Source: an uncultured Oscillospiraceae bacterium | Lineage (GTDB): Bacteria; Bacillota_A; Clostridia; Oscillospirales; Oscillospiraceae | Reading direction: 5' to 3' | Length of the DNA: 41,591 nt | NCBI GenBank assembly: GCA_934635515.1 | Contig: CAKTZK010000004.1 | Location: 1 to 41,591 of the forward strand | Shown: in pieces, positions 32,583-41,283 of the stretch | How the letters are laid out: the number at the start of each line of letters is the position of its first letter | How positions within the stretch are numbered: the stretch's first letter is position 1 | Notes under the pieces: generated by a model | Told to the model about the DNA's origin: nothing | What the model saw: the letters and a program-made list of their open reading frames with translations, nothing else | Databases searched by the model: none | Translations under genes and position numbers: made by a program

Positions 32583-33620
32583 TTACAGCTTCTCGATCTC
32601 TTCCATCAGCGCGTCCACCAGCTTGTCCTCCGGGATCTTGTATAAAATCTCGCCCCGGCGGAACACCAGGCCCTCGCCCTTACCGCCGGCGATGCCCACA
32701 TCGGCGGCGGAGGCCTCGCCGGGCCCGTTGACAACGCAGCCCATCACCGCCACGGTGATGTTCTTATCGCAGCTCTCCAGCCGCCGCTCCACCTCCCGGG
32801 CAATGGGGATCATGTCGTACTGCGTCCGACCGCAGGTGGGACAGGAGACCAGATTCGGCCCGAAGCGCCGCACCCCGGCGGCGGAGAGAATCTGTTTCGC
32901 CGCCCGTACCTCCTCCACCGGGTCTGCCGTGAGGCTCACCCGTACGGTGTCGCCGATGCCCAGACACAAAAGACCCCCGATGCCCATGGCGGACTTCAAA
33001 ATGCCCATGGTGGGCGTACCCGCCTCGGTGACGCCCAGGTGCAGGGGATAGTCCGTCTGGGCCCGGAGAAGCTGGTAGGCCCGCATATTCACCGGCACAT
33101 CCGAGCATTTCACGGAGATGCAGATGTTGTCAAAATTACAGTCGTTCAAAAGATGCACATGGCCCAGGGCGCTTTCCACCAGGGCCTGAGCCGTAACGCC
33201 GCCGTGCTTTGCCAGCAGATCCTTTTCCAGAGAACCGCCGTTGACGCCGATGCGGATGGGGATGCCCCGCTCCTTACAGGCGTCCGCCACGGCACGCACC
33301 CGGTCCTTGGACCCGATGTTCCCGGGGTTGATGCGGATTTTATCCGCCCCCTGCTCCGCGCACATAAGGGCCAGCTTATAGTCAAAATGGATGTCGCACA
33401 CCAGGGGGATGTGGATGTGCCGTCTGATCTCCCCCACGGCCCGGGCTGCCTCCATATCCGGCACGGCCACCCGGATGATCTCGCACCCGGCCTCCTCCAG
33501 ACGGAGGATCTGGGCCACCGTGGCCTCCACATCCCGGGTAGGCGTGTTGCACATGGACTGTATGCTCACGGGCGCGCCGCCGCCCACGGCCACGCTGCCC
33601 ACCTGAATTTGCTTACTCAT
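32583..33620 (-). CDS. ispG: 4-hydroxy-3-methylbut-2-enyl diphosphate synthase
   Basis: 345 residues from the ATG at 33620. It converts MEcPP to HMBPP in the MEP isoprenoid pathway. The TIM-barrel part contains INPGNIG and RIGVNGGSLE; the C-terminal domain carries the 4Fe-4S cysteines in SCPTCGRT and GCVVNGPGE. The short form without the extra plant/chlamydial domain. GGGAGGAG lies 11 bases upstream; the in-frame extension to 33707 is not credible. dxr of the same pathway is two genes upstream. Confidence 0.96.
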   Translation of the reverse strand: MSKQIQVGSVAVGGGAPVSIQSMCNTPTRDVEATVAQILRLEEAGCEIIRVAVPDMEAARAVGEIRRHIHIPLVCDIHFDYKLALMCAEQGADKIRINPGNIGSKDRVRAVADACKERGIPIRIGVNGGSLEKDLLAKHGGVTAQALVESALGHVHLLNDCNFDNICISVKCSDVPVNMRAYQLLRAQTDYPLHLGVTEAGTPTMGILKSAMGIGGLLCLGIGDTVRVSLTADPVEEVRAAKQILSAAGVRRFGPNLVSCPTCGRTQYDMIPIAREVERRLESCDKNITVAVMGCVVNGPGEASAADVGIAGGKGEGLVFRRGEILYKIPEDKLVDALMEEIEKL

Positions 33621-33842
33621 GTTCTCATACGCTCCTCCCTCGTAAAAACGAAAACCAAAAAGCCTCGCAGAGTTTGCCGCCCGCAGGCGGCAAAAAATTG
33701 AAATCATTTTTCACCGCGACATGTGCGTGGGGAAAAATACCGCTCAGGCTGCAAGTGTGGAATTTTTGCGCCCCGCGCAAAAATTATGCGCGCAGCAGAC
33801 TGCAAGTCTTTTGGCATAAAATTCCGCAGGAATTTTAGCCAG
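33621..33842 (-). promoter_or_regulatory. 222-base hairpin-rich gap inside the operon
   Basis: The only long gap in the pyrH-polC operon. On the minus strand it contains AAAATTCC/GGAATTTT just after rseP, AATTTTTGCGC/GCGCAAAAATT, and TTTGCCGCC/GGCGGCAAA shortly before ispG. The last has T-rich flanks and could attenuate. No convincing internal promoter was found. Confidence 0.45.
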
Positions 33843-34907
33843 TTATTGGAAAATTTTCCACACATCCTGGAAGGTCACCGCCAGCATCAGCAGCATCAGC
33901 AGCACAAACCCGGCAATATGCACGTAGCTCTCGAATTTCTGGGGGATGCGCTTGCGGATGACCAGCATGCACAGGGCGTTGATGACCAGGAAGAATATCT
34001 TGCCGCCGTCCAGGGCCGGCAGGGGCAGCAGATTCATCACCGCCAGGTTTACCGCGATCATAGCCGCAAGATAGGCAATGTTCCGCACGGCGGCGACGGT
34101 GGAGCCGCTGCTCTGGCCCACATCAGTGATGACTGTGACGATGCCCACCGGGCCGCTGATGTCCTTGACCCCGGCCTGGCCCGTTACCAGCATCTGCAGC
34201 GACAGGCGCACCATGCGCACGAAGTCCGCGGCACCTGCAAAGCTCATTTGCAGCCGGTCTCCCAGGGTGGTCTCCTTCACGGTGAAGTTCAGCCCATAGC
34301 CGGTATAGGCCTTGCCGTTTTGGTCGGTATACTCCCGGCGCTCCATGGAAACGCCCTTCAGCTCCACCTTTTTCCCATCCCGCACCAGGGTCAGGTCATA
34401 CTGGCCGGTCTGATTCAGATTCAGCAGCAGGCTCACGTCGCTGTACACATAGATCTTTTCCCCGTCGATGGCCGCGATGCGGTCCCCCACCTGCAGGGTC
34501 TCCTGCAAGGGGCAGCCGTCGGCAAAGCTGCCGATGACAGGCTGGACCACCGCCTTCACGCCGCTGTTCAGGCACAGGAGGATCAGCAGGCCCGCAAGGA
34601 AATTCATTCCCGCCCCGGCGGCAAAGATCAAGAGCTTTGCCCAAAAGCCCTTGTTTTCCAGGGCCCGGGGATCGTCGGATGCCTCGTCCTCCCCCTCCAT
34701 GGCGCAAAATCCGCCGAAGGGAAGGCACCGCAGGGAGTACAGGGTCTCCCCCTTTTGCCGCTTGAAAATGGCCGGGCCCATGCCGATGGAAAATTCATTC
34801 ACCCGCACGCCGCAGGCCTTGGCGGCCATAAAATGCCCCAGCTCGTGGACGGCGATGAGCACGCCGAACACCAGCACCGCAACCAAAATATACAAAACTG
34901 TCGACAT
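33843..34907 (-). CDS. rseP: RIP (site-2) intramembrane metalloprotease
   Basis: 354 residues from the ATG at 34907 (GGGAG upstream; an ATG four codons earlier overlaps that site). Zinc site H21-E-L-G-H25 in the first membrane helix, a PDZ domain in the middle (about 110-185), and the third ligand in LLPLPALDGGK near 300. Homologues cleave anti-sigma factors or signal peptide remnants within the membrane (RseP/RasP). About four membrane segments. Confidence 0.95.
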   Translation of the reverse strand: MSTVLYILVAVLVFGVLIAVHELGHFMAAKACGVRVNEFSIGMGPAIFKRQKGETLYSLRCLPFGGFCAMEGEDEASDDPRALENKGFWAKLLIFAAGAGMNFLAGLLILLCLNSGVKAVVQPVIGSFADGCPLQETLQVGDRIAAIDGEKIYVYSDVSLLLNLNQTGQYDLTLVRDGKKVELKGVSMERREYTDQNGKAYTGYGLNFTVKETTLGDRLQMSFAGAADFVRMVRLSLQMLVTGQAGVKDISGPVGIVTVITDVGQSSGSTVAAVRNIAYLAAMIAVNLAVMNLLPLPALDGGKIFFLVINALCMLVIRKRIPQKFESYVHIAGFVLLMLLMLAVTFQDVWKIFQ

Positions 34908-34942
34908 AGTCGCTCCCATCTGACGCCCCAGGCGTCGGTGAT

Positions 34943-36079
34943 TTACCCGGCGGCCTCCCGGCCCAACCGGTCTGCCTCCAGTATATCCGCAAGGCTCGGC
35001 TGATATTTCACCGCCACCCGGGAAAGCGCCTGCTCCACCCGGCGGGAAATATCATTAAACCCGATCTCGCCCCGCAGAAACTGCGCCACAGCCACCTCGT
35101 TGGCCCCGTTCATAATGGCGCAGGCGGTGCCCCCGGCGGCGGCACACTGCTTGGCAATGCGCAGGCAGGGAAAGGCCGTCTCGTCCGGGGCGCTGAAGGT
35201 CAAGGGCCCGCAGGAGAGCAGGTCCAAGGTCCTGTCCGGGGTCTCGGCCCGGTAGGGATAGGTCAAAGCATAGCGGATGGGTAGCTTCATATCCGGCGTG
35301 CCCAGCTGGGCCAGCATGGCCCCGTCCCGGAACTCCACCAGGGAGTGCACAACACTCTGGCGGTGGATCACCGCCTCCACCTGGGAGAGGGGCAGGCCGT
35401 AAAGCCGCATGGCCTCGATGATCTCCAGGCCCTTATTCATAAGGGTAGCGGAGTCGATGGTGATTTTTGCACCCATGGTCCAGTTGGGGTGATGCAGAGC
35501 GTCCCCGGCGGTCACGCCCTCCAGCTCCTGAAAGCTCTTGCCGAAAAACGGTCCTCCGGAGCAGGTGAGCAGAAGCCTTTTAATTTCGCTTCTGTCCCGG
35601 CAGCCCTGAAGGCCCTGGAAAATGGCCGAGTGCTCCGAGTCCACCGGCACGATCTCCGCGCCGTATTTTTTCGCCTCGGCCATCACCAGCTCCCCGGCGC
35701 ACACCAGAGTCTCCTTGTTGGCCAGGGCAATGCGCTTTTTCTTTCGGATGGCCGCGAGCGTCGGCTCCAGGCCCACGCTGCCCATGACCGCTGTGACCAC
35801 GGTGTCACTCTCCGCCAGCTCCGCCGCCGCCAGCAGGCCCTCCATGCCGCTCATGACCTGGATGGGCAGATCCTTCAGCCGCTCCCGCAGCGCCCGGGCC
35901 GCCGCCTCCTCATACACGGCAGCAAGGCACGGGCGAAACTGCCGTGCCTGCTGCTCCAATAGATCAATTTGTCTTCCGGCGGTGAGGGCCGCCACCCGCA
36001 GGCCCAGCTCCTGGGCCACCTGCAGCGTCTGCCGGCCGATGGAGCCGGTGCTGCCCAAAACGGAAATACAGTTGCTCAT
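34943..36079 (-). CDS. dxr: 1-deoxy-D-xylulose 5-phosphate reductoisomerase
   Basis: 378 residues, normal length. It commits DXP to the MEP pathway, using NADPH: the binding loop is GSTGSIG (9-15). Catalytic-domain signatures are VDSEHSAIFQ, LTCSGGPF and HPNWTMGAKITIDSATLMNKG. It lies six bases after cdsA. Confidence 0.97.
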   Translation of the reverse strand: MSNCISVLGSTGSIGRQTLQVAQELGLRVAALTAGRQIDLLEQQARQFRPCLAAVYEEAAARALRERLKDLPIQVMSGMEGLLAAAELAESDTVVTAVMGSVGLEPTLAAIRKKKRIALANKETLVCAGELVMAEAKKYGAEIVPVDSEHSAIFQGLQGCRDRSEIKRLLLTCSGGPFFGKSFQELEGVTAGDALHHPNWTMGAKITIDSATLMNKGLEIIEAMRLYGLPLSQVEAVIHRQSVVHSLVEFRDGAMLAQLGTPDMKLPIRYALTYPYRAETPDRTLDLLSCGPLTFSAPDETAFPCLRIAKQCAAAGGTACAIMNGANEVAVAQFLRGEIGFNDISRRVEQALSRVAVKYQPSLADILEADRLGREAAG

Positions 36080-36085
36080 TTTTTC

Positions 36086-36922
36086 TCACATTCCCACGCT
36101 CACAGCGATCATCCACACCACCGGGGCGGCGAAAATAACGCTGTCAAACCGATCCAGCACACCGCCATGGCCCGGCAGCAGTCGGCCGTAGTCCTTGATG
36201 CCGAACTGGCGCTTGATGATGGAAAAGCTCAGATCGCCCAGCTGGCCCATAAACGCGCCCACCAGGCCGATGACCATGCACCAGCCGATGGACAGCGGCT
36301 CCACGGTGATGAAATAGAACACGATGCGGAAAATGACCATGCCCAGCACGCCGCCGATGAGGCCGCCCACGGCGCCCTCCACGGTCTTTTTAGGGCTGGC
36401 CTTGGGGGCCAGCTTGTGCTTGCCGCAGGCCATACCCGTAAACAGGGCCGCGGAGTCACTCATGAACGCCGCCACCAGGGGCATCAGCACCAGGCCGCCG
36501 CCGTAGGTCAGCAGCCGCAGCCGCAGCAGGCAGCTCATAGCCAGGGGAATGGCCACGCCCCCCAGCAGCACCGCGCAGATATCCTGAAACGCAATGGCGT
36601 TTTCCCGGCCATACCACCGCACCGCCAAGAAAAACAGCAGTGCTATGGAGGCGCACAGCAGCCAGGGCACCGCCGCCAGGACCGTTCCCTTATAGGCATC
36701 CATCTCCGCATAGGTGGAAAACACCGTCAGCACGGCCTGAACGCCCGCCAGGACCCACAGGCTCTTTGTCTTTTCCGGGCCGCTGACCGCAGCCAGAAGC
36801 TCATGGGCCCCGATGATGCCCAGGGCCGCCAGCAGCGCCGCCGTGGCCCAGTGGGGGGCCCAGCACAACACCAAAAGCAGCAGCGGTATACCCACCACCG
36901 CCACCAGTATTCTCTGTTTCAT
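36086..36922 (-). CDS. cdsA: Phosphatidate cytidylyltransferase
   Basis: 278 residues with about eight membrane segments. It makes CDP-diacylglycerol from phosphatidate and CTP. The C-terminal family signature is complete: KRQFGIKDYGRLLPGHGG followed by VLDRFDS. Its product leads to the substrate of the Cls in this window. Confidence 0.97.
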   Translation of the reverse strand: MKQRILVAVVGIPLLLLVLCWAPHWATAALLAALGIIGAHELLAAVSGPEKTKSLWVLAGVQAVLTVFSTYAEMDAYKGTVLAAVPWLLCASIALLFFLAVRWYGRENAIAFQDICAVLLGGVAIPLAMSCLLRLRLLTYGGGLVLMPLVAAFMSDSAALFTGMACGKHKLAPKASPKKTVEGAVGGLIGGVLGMVIFRIVFYFITVEPLSIGWCMVIGLVGAFMGQLGDLSFSIIKRQFGIKDYGRLLPGHGGVLDRFDSVIFAAPVVWMIAVSVGM

Positions 36923-36949
36923 AGCTCAAGTTCCTCGTTTATATATCTC

Positions 36950-37681
36950 TTACTTCACGCCGCCGAAGCGCCGGTCCCGCTGCTGGTAGGCCACAATGGC
37001 CGCGTCCAGATCCTTTTCGGAAAAATCCGGCCACAGCGTGTCACAGAAGTAAAACTCCGAATACGCGCATTGCCACAGCAGGAAGTTTGAAAGCCGCAGC
37101 TCGCCGCTGGGGCGGATGATCAGCTCCGGGTCGGGGATGCCGGCGGAATAGAGATGCTTTTCAAAGTTCTCCTCCGTTATCTCCTCCCCCGCCGCGGCGC
37201 AGGCCCGGGCGGCGTGGAGAATTTCGTCCCGGCCGCCGTAGTTCAGGCAGATATTGGCCTGGAAGCCGTGTACCCGGGCGGCCACCTCGTCGGCCTTTTT
37301 CGCCAGGTCCTGCAGCTCCGGGGTCAGGGCGGAGAGATCCCCGAAAAAGTGGAGCTTCATCCGGTCCCGCTCCATGGTGTCGATGGCCTCCAGCATGTAT
37401 TTTTTCAGCAGCCCCATGATGGTGTTCACCTCGTCGGCGGGCCGCTTCCAGTTCTCCGTGGAAAAGGCGTACACCGTCAGGTAGTCTACCCCCAGGGCCT
37501 TGCAGTACAGGGCGATCTTGCGAAAGGTATCCGCGCCAACCTTATGTCCGGCAGTACGAGGAAGCCCGCGCTTCTTCGCCCAACGACCGTTGCCGTCCAT
37601 AATGATAGCGATGTGGCGGGGAAGGCGGCTTTTATCCACCTGCCCCGCCTTATGAGAGACTTTTTTAGAAAACAGACCCAT
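36950..37681 (-). CDS. uppS: Undecaprenyl diphosphate synthase
   Basis: 243 residues. Family signatures: IIMDGNGRWAKKRGLPR (27-43; the Asp binds the allylic diphosphate) followed by GHKVGADTFRKI, and near the C-terminus LIIRPSGELRLSNFLLWQ and TLWPDF. It makes the lipid carrier for the cell wall. The ATG overlaps the frr stop (TGATG). Confidence 0.97.
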   Translation of the reverse strand: MGLFSKKVSHKAGQVDKSRLPRHIAIIMDGNGRWAKKRGLPRTAGHKVGADTFRKIALYCKALGVDYLTVYAFSTENWKRPADEVNTIMGLLKKYMLEAIDTMERDRMKLHFFGDLSALTPELQDLAKKADEVAARVHGFQANICLNYGGRDEILHAARACAAAGEEITEENFEKHLYSAGIPDPELIIRPSGELRLSNFLLWQCAYSEFYFCDTLWPDFSEKDLDAAIVAYQQRDRRFGGVK

Positions 37682-38238
37682 CAGACCGACATCAGTTCCT
37701 TTTCCTTGGTCTCCAGGAGCTTATCCAGCTCCTTACAGTTGTCGTCGGTGATCTTCTGGAGATCCTTTTCCGCAGTCTTCAGCTCGTCCTCGGTGATCTC
37801 GGAGGCCTTCTGCATCTTCTTGAACTTATCCATAGCGTCCCGGCGGATATTGCGCACGGCCACCTTGCCGTTTTCGGAGTACTTGTGGATCTGCTTCACC
37901 AGCTCCTTGCGGCGCTCCTCGGTGAGCTGGGGGAAGGACAGGCGGATGCACTTGCCATCGTTCTGGGGATTGATGCCCAGGTCAGACTCCAAAATAGCCT
38001 TTTCAATGGCCCGCAGCAGGGACCCGTCCCAGGGGGTGATGACCAGGGTCCGGGGGTCCGGGGACGCGACGCTGCCCACCTGCTGGATGGGGGTGGGGGT
38101 GCCGTAATAGTCCACGGAAATGCGGTTGAGCACAGAGGCGTTGGCGCGGCCCGCGCGGACGGCGGCAAAGTCGCTCTTTACAGACTCGATGCTCTTTTTC
38201 ATCTTTTCTTCGTAGATCTTGTATTCGTCTTTCAGCAT
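37681..38238 (-). CDS. frr: Ribosome recycling factor
   Basis: 185 residues, the family length. VRAGRANASVLNRISVDYYG and the C-terminal helical LLETKEKELMSV are typical. It splits post-termination ribosomes with EF-G. It lies three bases after the pyrH stop. Confidence 0.98.
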   Translation of the reverse strand: MLKDEYKIYEEKMKKSIESVKSDFAAVRAGRANASVLNRISVDYYGTPTPIQQVGSVASPDPRTLVITPWDGSLLRAIEKAILESDLGINPQNDGKCIRLSFPQLTEERRKELVKQIHKYSENGKVAVRNIRRDAMDKFKKMQKASEITEDELKTAEKDLQKITDDNCKELDKLLETKEKELMSV

Positions 38239-38241
38239 GGG

Positions 38242-38961
38242 TTATGCCTCCTTCACTATTGTTCCGATTTTCTCTCCGCGCAGGACGCGCAGGATGTTCT
38301 TGGGATCCTTCAGGGCAAAGACCAGCACGGGAATGTGGTTATCCATGGACAGGCTGGTGGCAGTGCTGTCCATAACGGACAGGTGCTGAGCCAGCACATC
38401 GTCATAGGTGATGGAATCGAACTTCTTGGCGTTGGCGAATTTTGCCGGGTCGCAGTCGTACACGCCGTCGATATTCTTAGCCAGCAGGATCACGTCCGCC
38501 CCGATCTCCGCCGCCCGCAGCACCGCCGCGGTATCCGTGGAGAAAAACGGGCTGCCGATGCCGCAGCCGAAGATCACCACGCGGCCCTTTTCCAGGTGCC
38601 GGATGGCCCGGGCGCGGATATAAGGCTCGGCCACCTCTTTGATCTCCAGAGCGGTCTGCACGCGCACATCCACGCCCTTCTGCTCCAGCACATCGGCCAT
38701 GGCCATGCAGTTCATAGCCGTGGCCAGCATGCCCATGTGGTCGGCCCGGGTGCGCTCGATATAGCCCTCGCCGTTCTTCACGCCGCGCCAGAAATTGCCG
38801 CCGCCGATGACGATGCCCACCTGCACGCCCATCTGTACACATTCCTTGATGACGTCCGCCACCTGGCCCATAACGCCAAAGTCCAGGCCAAAGTGCTTTT
38901 CGCCCGCCAGGGCCTCGCCGCTGATCTTCAGCAGCACCCGCTTATACTTCGGTTCGTCCAT
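38242..38961 (-). CDS. pyrH: UMP kinase
   Basis: 239 residues from the ATG at 38961, chosen because AGGAGGATTCGT stands before it; the frame runs upstream to 38988 without support. Bacterial UMP kinase signatures: [34 protein letters not shown] and [17 protein letters not shown]. It makes UDP and is normally inhibited by UTP. First gene of the operon; rpsB and tsf, often upstream, are absent here. Confidence 0.97.
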   Translation of the reverse strand: MDEPKYKRVLLKISGEALAGEKHFGLDFGVMGQVADVIKECVQMGVQVGIVIGGGNFWRGVKNGEGYIERTRADHMGMLATAMNCMAMADVLEQKGVDVRVQTALEIKEVAEPYIRARAIRHLEKGRVVIFGCGIGSPFFSTDTAAVLRAAEIGADVILLAKNIDGVYDCDPAKFANAKKFDSITYDDVLAQHLSVMDSTATSLSMDNHIPVLVFALKDPKNILRVLRGEKIGTIVKEA

Positions 38962-38991
38962 ACGAATCCTCCTGTTTTTATTACTCACAAC

Positions 38992-39020
38992 ATTTTACCT
39001 TATTTTCGCCGTTTTGTAAA
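38992..39020 (-). promoter_or_regulatory. Promoter of the pyrH-polC operon
   Basis: TTTACA (39020-39015), 17 bases, TAAAAT (38997-38992), 31 bases before the pyrH ATG. Divergent from the metallo-beta-lactamase gene. Confidence 0.65.
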
Positions 39021-39044
39021 TGGAATTTTCGTAAAAGGCCGGTC

Positions 39045-39072
39045 TTGTTTTTCTCCGTCTATGAGTTATAAT
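39045..39072 (+). promoter_or_regulatory. Possible promoter of the MBL-fold gene
   Basis: TTGTTT (39045-39050), 16 bases, TATAAT (39067-39072). The -10 is perfect and the -35 poor. The ATG is 28 bases downstream. Confidence 0.4.
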
Positions 39073-39099
39073 GAAATCACGCAAAGGAGGAACAGCATT

Positions 39100-40002
39100 A
39101 TGGAGCTTCACCATGTATACGGCAGCACCTATGTGGCCGACGGTGCCACAGCCCTGCTGCCTATCTATAAACTCAACGACACGGACATCGTCCTGCTGGA
39201 CACGGGCTACGCCAAGCTGGACCGCAGCGCCCTGACCCATCTGCTGGACGATAACGGCCTTCACCTCAAGGGGATCCTCTGCTCCCACGCCCATTTTGAC
39301 CACACCGGAAACGTCCGCTATCTGCAGCAGCGCTACGGCGCCCTGGCGGCTATACAGCTCATCGAGGCGGGTATCTCCGTAAACCCCGATTCCTACCGGG
39401 CCAACTATGTGCCCCTGACCTACGGCCACAGCCACGAAATTTTCCTGGAGGAGTGCTTCACCGCCGACGTTATCATCGCTCCGGACGCCAGGGAGCTGGA
39501 ATTCTGCGGGGCCAGATTCGGCATTTTACAGCTGCCCGGCCACAGCGCGGGGCACATCGGCATCATCACCCCCGACGGCGTGGCCTATCTGGGAGACTGC
39601 CTCATCAGCCGCTCGGAGATCGAGGCCGCCAAGCTCCCCACCTCCCTGTTCATCGCCCGGGACCTGGAGAGCAAGCGCAGCCTCTATGACCTGCGCTGCC
39701 CGGCCTACATCGTGGCCCACAAGGAGGTGCTGACGGACATCACCGACCTTATCGGTGAAAACATCCGTTTTTACGAGGCCAAGACCCAGGAGATGCTCTC
39801 CTGCCTGGAGGACGGCATGGCCTTTGACCAGTGGATCTACCAGTTCTGCAAAAAGGAAAACATCCGCACCCACAATCAGCTGAAGTACAGCATTGTGGAG
39901 CGGAATTTCACCAGCTTCGTCGGCTGGATGGAGGATGCGGGCATCGTTGAGGTCCGCCGGGAATTCTGCGCCAAAAAATACTACCGCACCCGATCGGTAT
40001 AA
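39100..40002 (+). CDS. Metallo-beta-lactamase-fold hydrolase with helical C-terminal tail
   Basis: 300 residues. Metal site H63-x-H65-x-D67-H68 (SHAHFDHTG), H148 in LPGHSAGH and D166 in YLGDCL: a complete MBL-fold hydrolase core (about 1-225). The tail (about 225-300) is helical and ends in a pattern like a winged helix (NQLKYSIVERNFTSFVGWM, then VRREFCAKKYYRT), so it may bind nucleic acid or act as an effector domain (inference). Substrate unknown; no signal peptide. AAAGGAGG lies nine bases before the ATG at 39100; the frame is open far upstream but that part is antisense to pyrH/frr. Confidence 0.88.
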   Translation: MELHHVYGSTYVADGATALLPIYKLNDTDIVLLDTGYAKLDRSALTHLLDDNGLHLKGILCSHAHFDHTGNVRYLQQRYGALAAIQLIEAGISVNPDSYRANYVPLTYGHSHEIFLEECFTADVIIAPDARELEFCGARFGILQLPGHSAGHIGIITPDGVAYLGDCLISRSEIEAAKLPTSLFIARDLESKRSLYDLRCPAYIVAHKEVLTDITDLIGENIRFYEAKTQEMLSCLEDGMAFDQWIYQFCKKENIRTHNQLKYSIVERNFTSFVGWMEDAGIVEVRREFCAKKYYRTRSV

Positions 40003-40019
40003 ACTGTGAAACTGTATCT

Positions 40020-40055
40020 CCCGCCGCAGCTGCGCGCTGCGGCGGGTTTTTGTTT
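40020..40055 (+). terminator. Terminator of the MBL-fold gene
   Basis: CCCGCCGCAG / CTGCGGCGGG stem, followed by TTTTTGTTTT. Confidence 0.9.
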
Positions 40056-40170
40056 TCAAAATTGGCCGCTGCCACTTTTGAAATCTCCATGGCTCCTGTC
40101 CCGGTTTATGTTATATTTAGGGATATAGCATCCCATGGACGCCCCACATAAAAAGAGAAAGGAATATCCT

Positions 40171-41259
40171 ATGGCACAATATAAAAAGCACAAGCATCTT
40201 TCCCGGGCGGCCCTGGTCCTGTGCGCCGCGGTGGCCCTGTACCTGCTGCCGGGCTGTGCAAAGGGCGATGGGCAAACCGCCGCCACCGGCCAGGAGCCGG
40301 TGACGCTGGAGCAGTATCTGCTGAAAAACCGGGGCATCGACTATGGCCAGTCCGACTATCAGAAGCTGGTGGGCGCGGAGGGCATCATCGACCTGACCTC
40401 GGAATTTGACTGCAATGTGGACCACAGCAGTGCCGCCGACATCAATGACATTGTACTCTCCGGCGGCAAGCTGTACCTGGCTAACCTCAACACCCCCTCC
40501 TTCAACGGCCAAAGCCTCTGGCAGGCGGGTGTCCTTCCCGGCAGCGATGTGGTCTCCTGGCACCTGACCTACGACGGCGAGATGGGCACCCTGTACCTCA
40601 AGGGCGGCGCGGCGTATAAGGTCAGCGCCAACCCCTTCTCCGCCCACCCCCTGGACAGCGACCAGTCCGCTCTCTTTTCCAAGGTGTACCGCTACGACGC
40701 GGACGGCAAGACCCTGGAGGACTGCACCGCCGAGTATCTCAATGCCGACAAGGTGTATAACAACGGCGGCCCCACCGTCGTTTTTCTGGATGGGAAGGTC
40801 AGTCTGCTTTTCCCCGCCCAGTACCTGGATCCGGACACCACCGGGTGGAACTGGTATCGCAGTATGGGCTGGCGGGAGTACATCGCCTTTGACCTGGACC
40901 TGTCCGCCATCGGAGACGAGACCCCCATTCGCCTTTTTAACTGCAACATTCTTATGACCGACCAGGCTTTCTACGAGCTGTATTACGGCTCCGCACCTCT
41001 GGACAACTCCGATACCGCCGCCCAGCTGGCTCCGGACGGCTCCGTGTCCCCCTACTTCCCCTCGGCCACCCATCCCAACTGCCCCATAGCCCTGCGCAAG
41101 ATCACCCTGCTCACGGACTTTTACAGCGACGTCTGCTGCATCTCCGCGGGCTTCGTCATCACCGACGACTACACCGTCCTGCCCATTCAGGACGTCATCA
41201 CCGAGGGCTACGGCGACTACGGCCGCTACAGTCCCGTCAGCTTCGACACCACCTGGTAA
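40171..41259 (+). CDS. Secreted lipoprotein, function unknown
   Basis: 362 residues from the ATG at 40171 (GAAAGGA upstream; the in-frame extension to 40135 is poor). A lipobox LPGC with C29 ends the signal peptide, so it is membrane-anchored outside. The mature part is rich in Asp, Tyr and Gly with mainly beta-type sequence, has Cys pairs near the C-terminus (VCCISAG) and no motif I recognise. A weak TATATT -10 box lies at 40112-40117. The next gene, also a lipoprotein, follows in 24 bases, so the two form an operon. Confidence 0.82.
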   Translation: MAQYKKHKHLSRAALVLCAAVALYLLPGCAKGDGQTAATGQEPVTLEQYLLKNRGIDYGQSDYQKLVGAEGIIDLTSEFDCNVDHSSAADINDIVLSGGKLYLANLNTPSFNGQSLWQAGVLPGSDVVSWHLTYDGEMGTLYLKGGAAYKVSANPFSAHPLDSDQSALFSKVYRYDADGKTLEDCTAEYLNADKVYNNGGPTVVFLDGKVSLLFPAQYLDPDTTGWNWYRSMGWREYIAFDLDLSAIGDETPIRLFNCNILMTDQAFYELYYGSAPLDNSDTAAQLAPDGSVSPYFPSATHPNCPIALRKITLLTDFYSDVCCISAGFVITDDYTVLPIQDVITEGYGDYGRYSPVSFDTTW

Positions 41260-41283
41260 TGCAAAAAAAGGAGGAAAACGAAC

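Noticed and set aside
37885..39099. Upstream 405 codons of the MBL-fold reading frame
   Set aside because: Antisense to frr and pyrH; a strong ribosome-binding site and ATG at 39100 set the real start.
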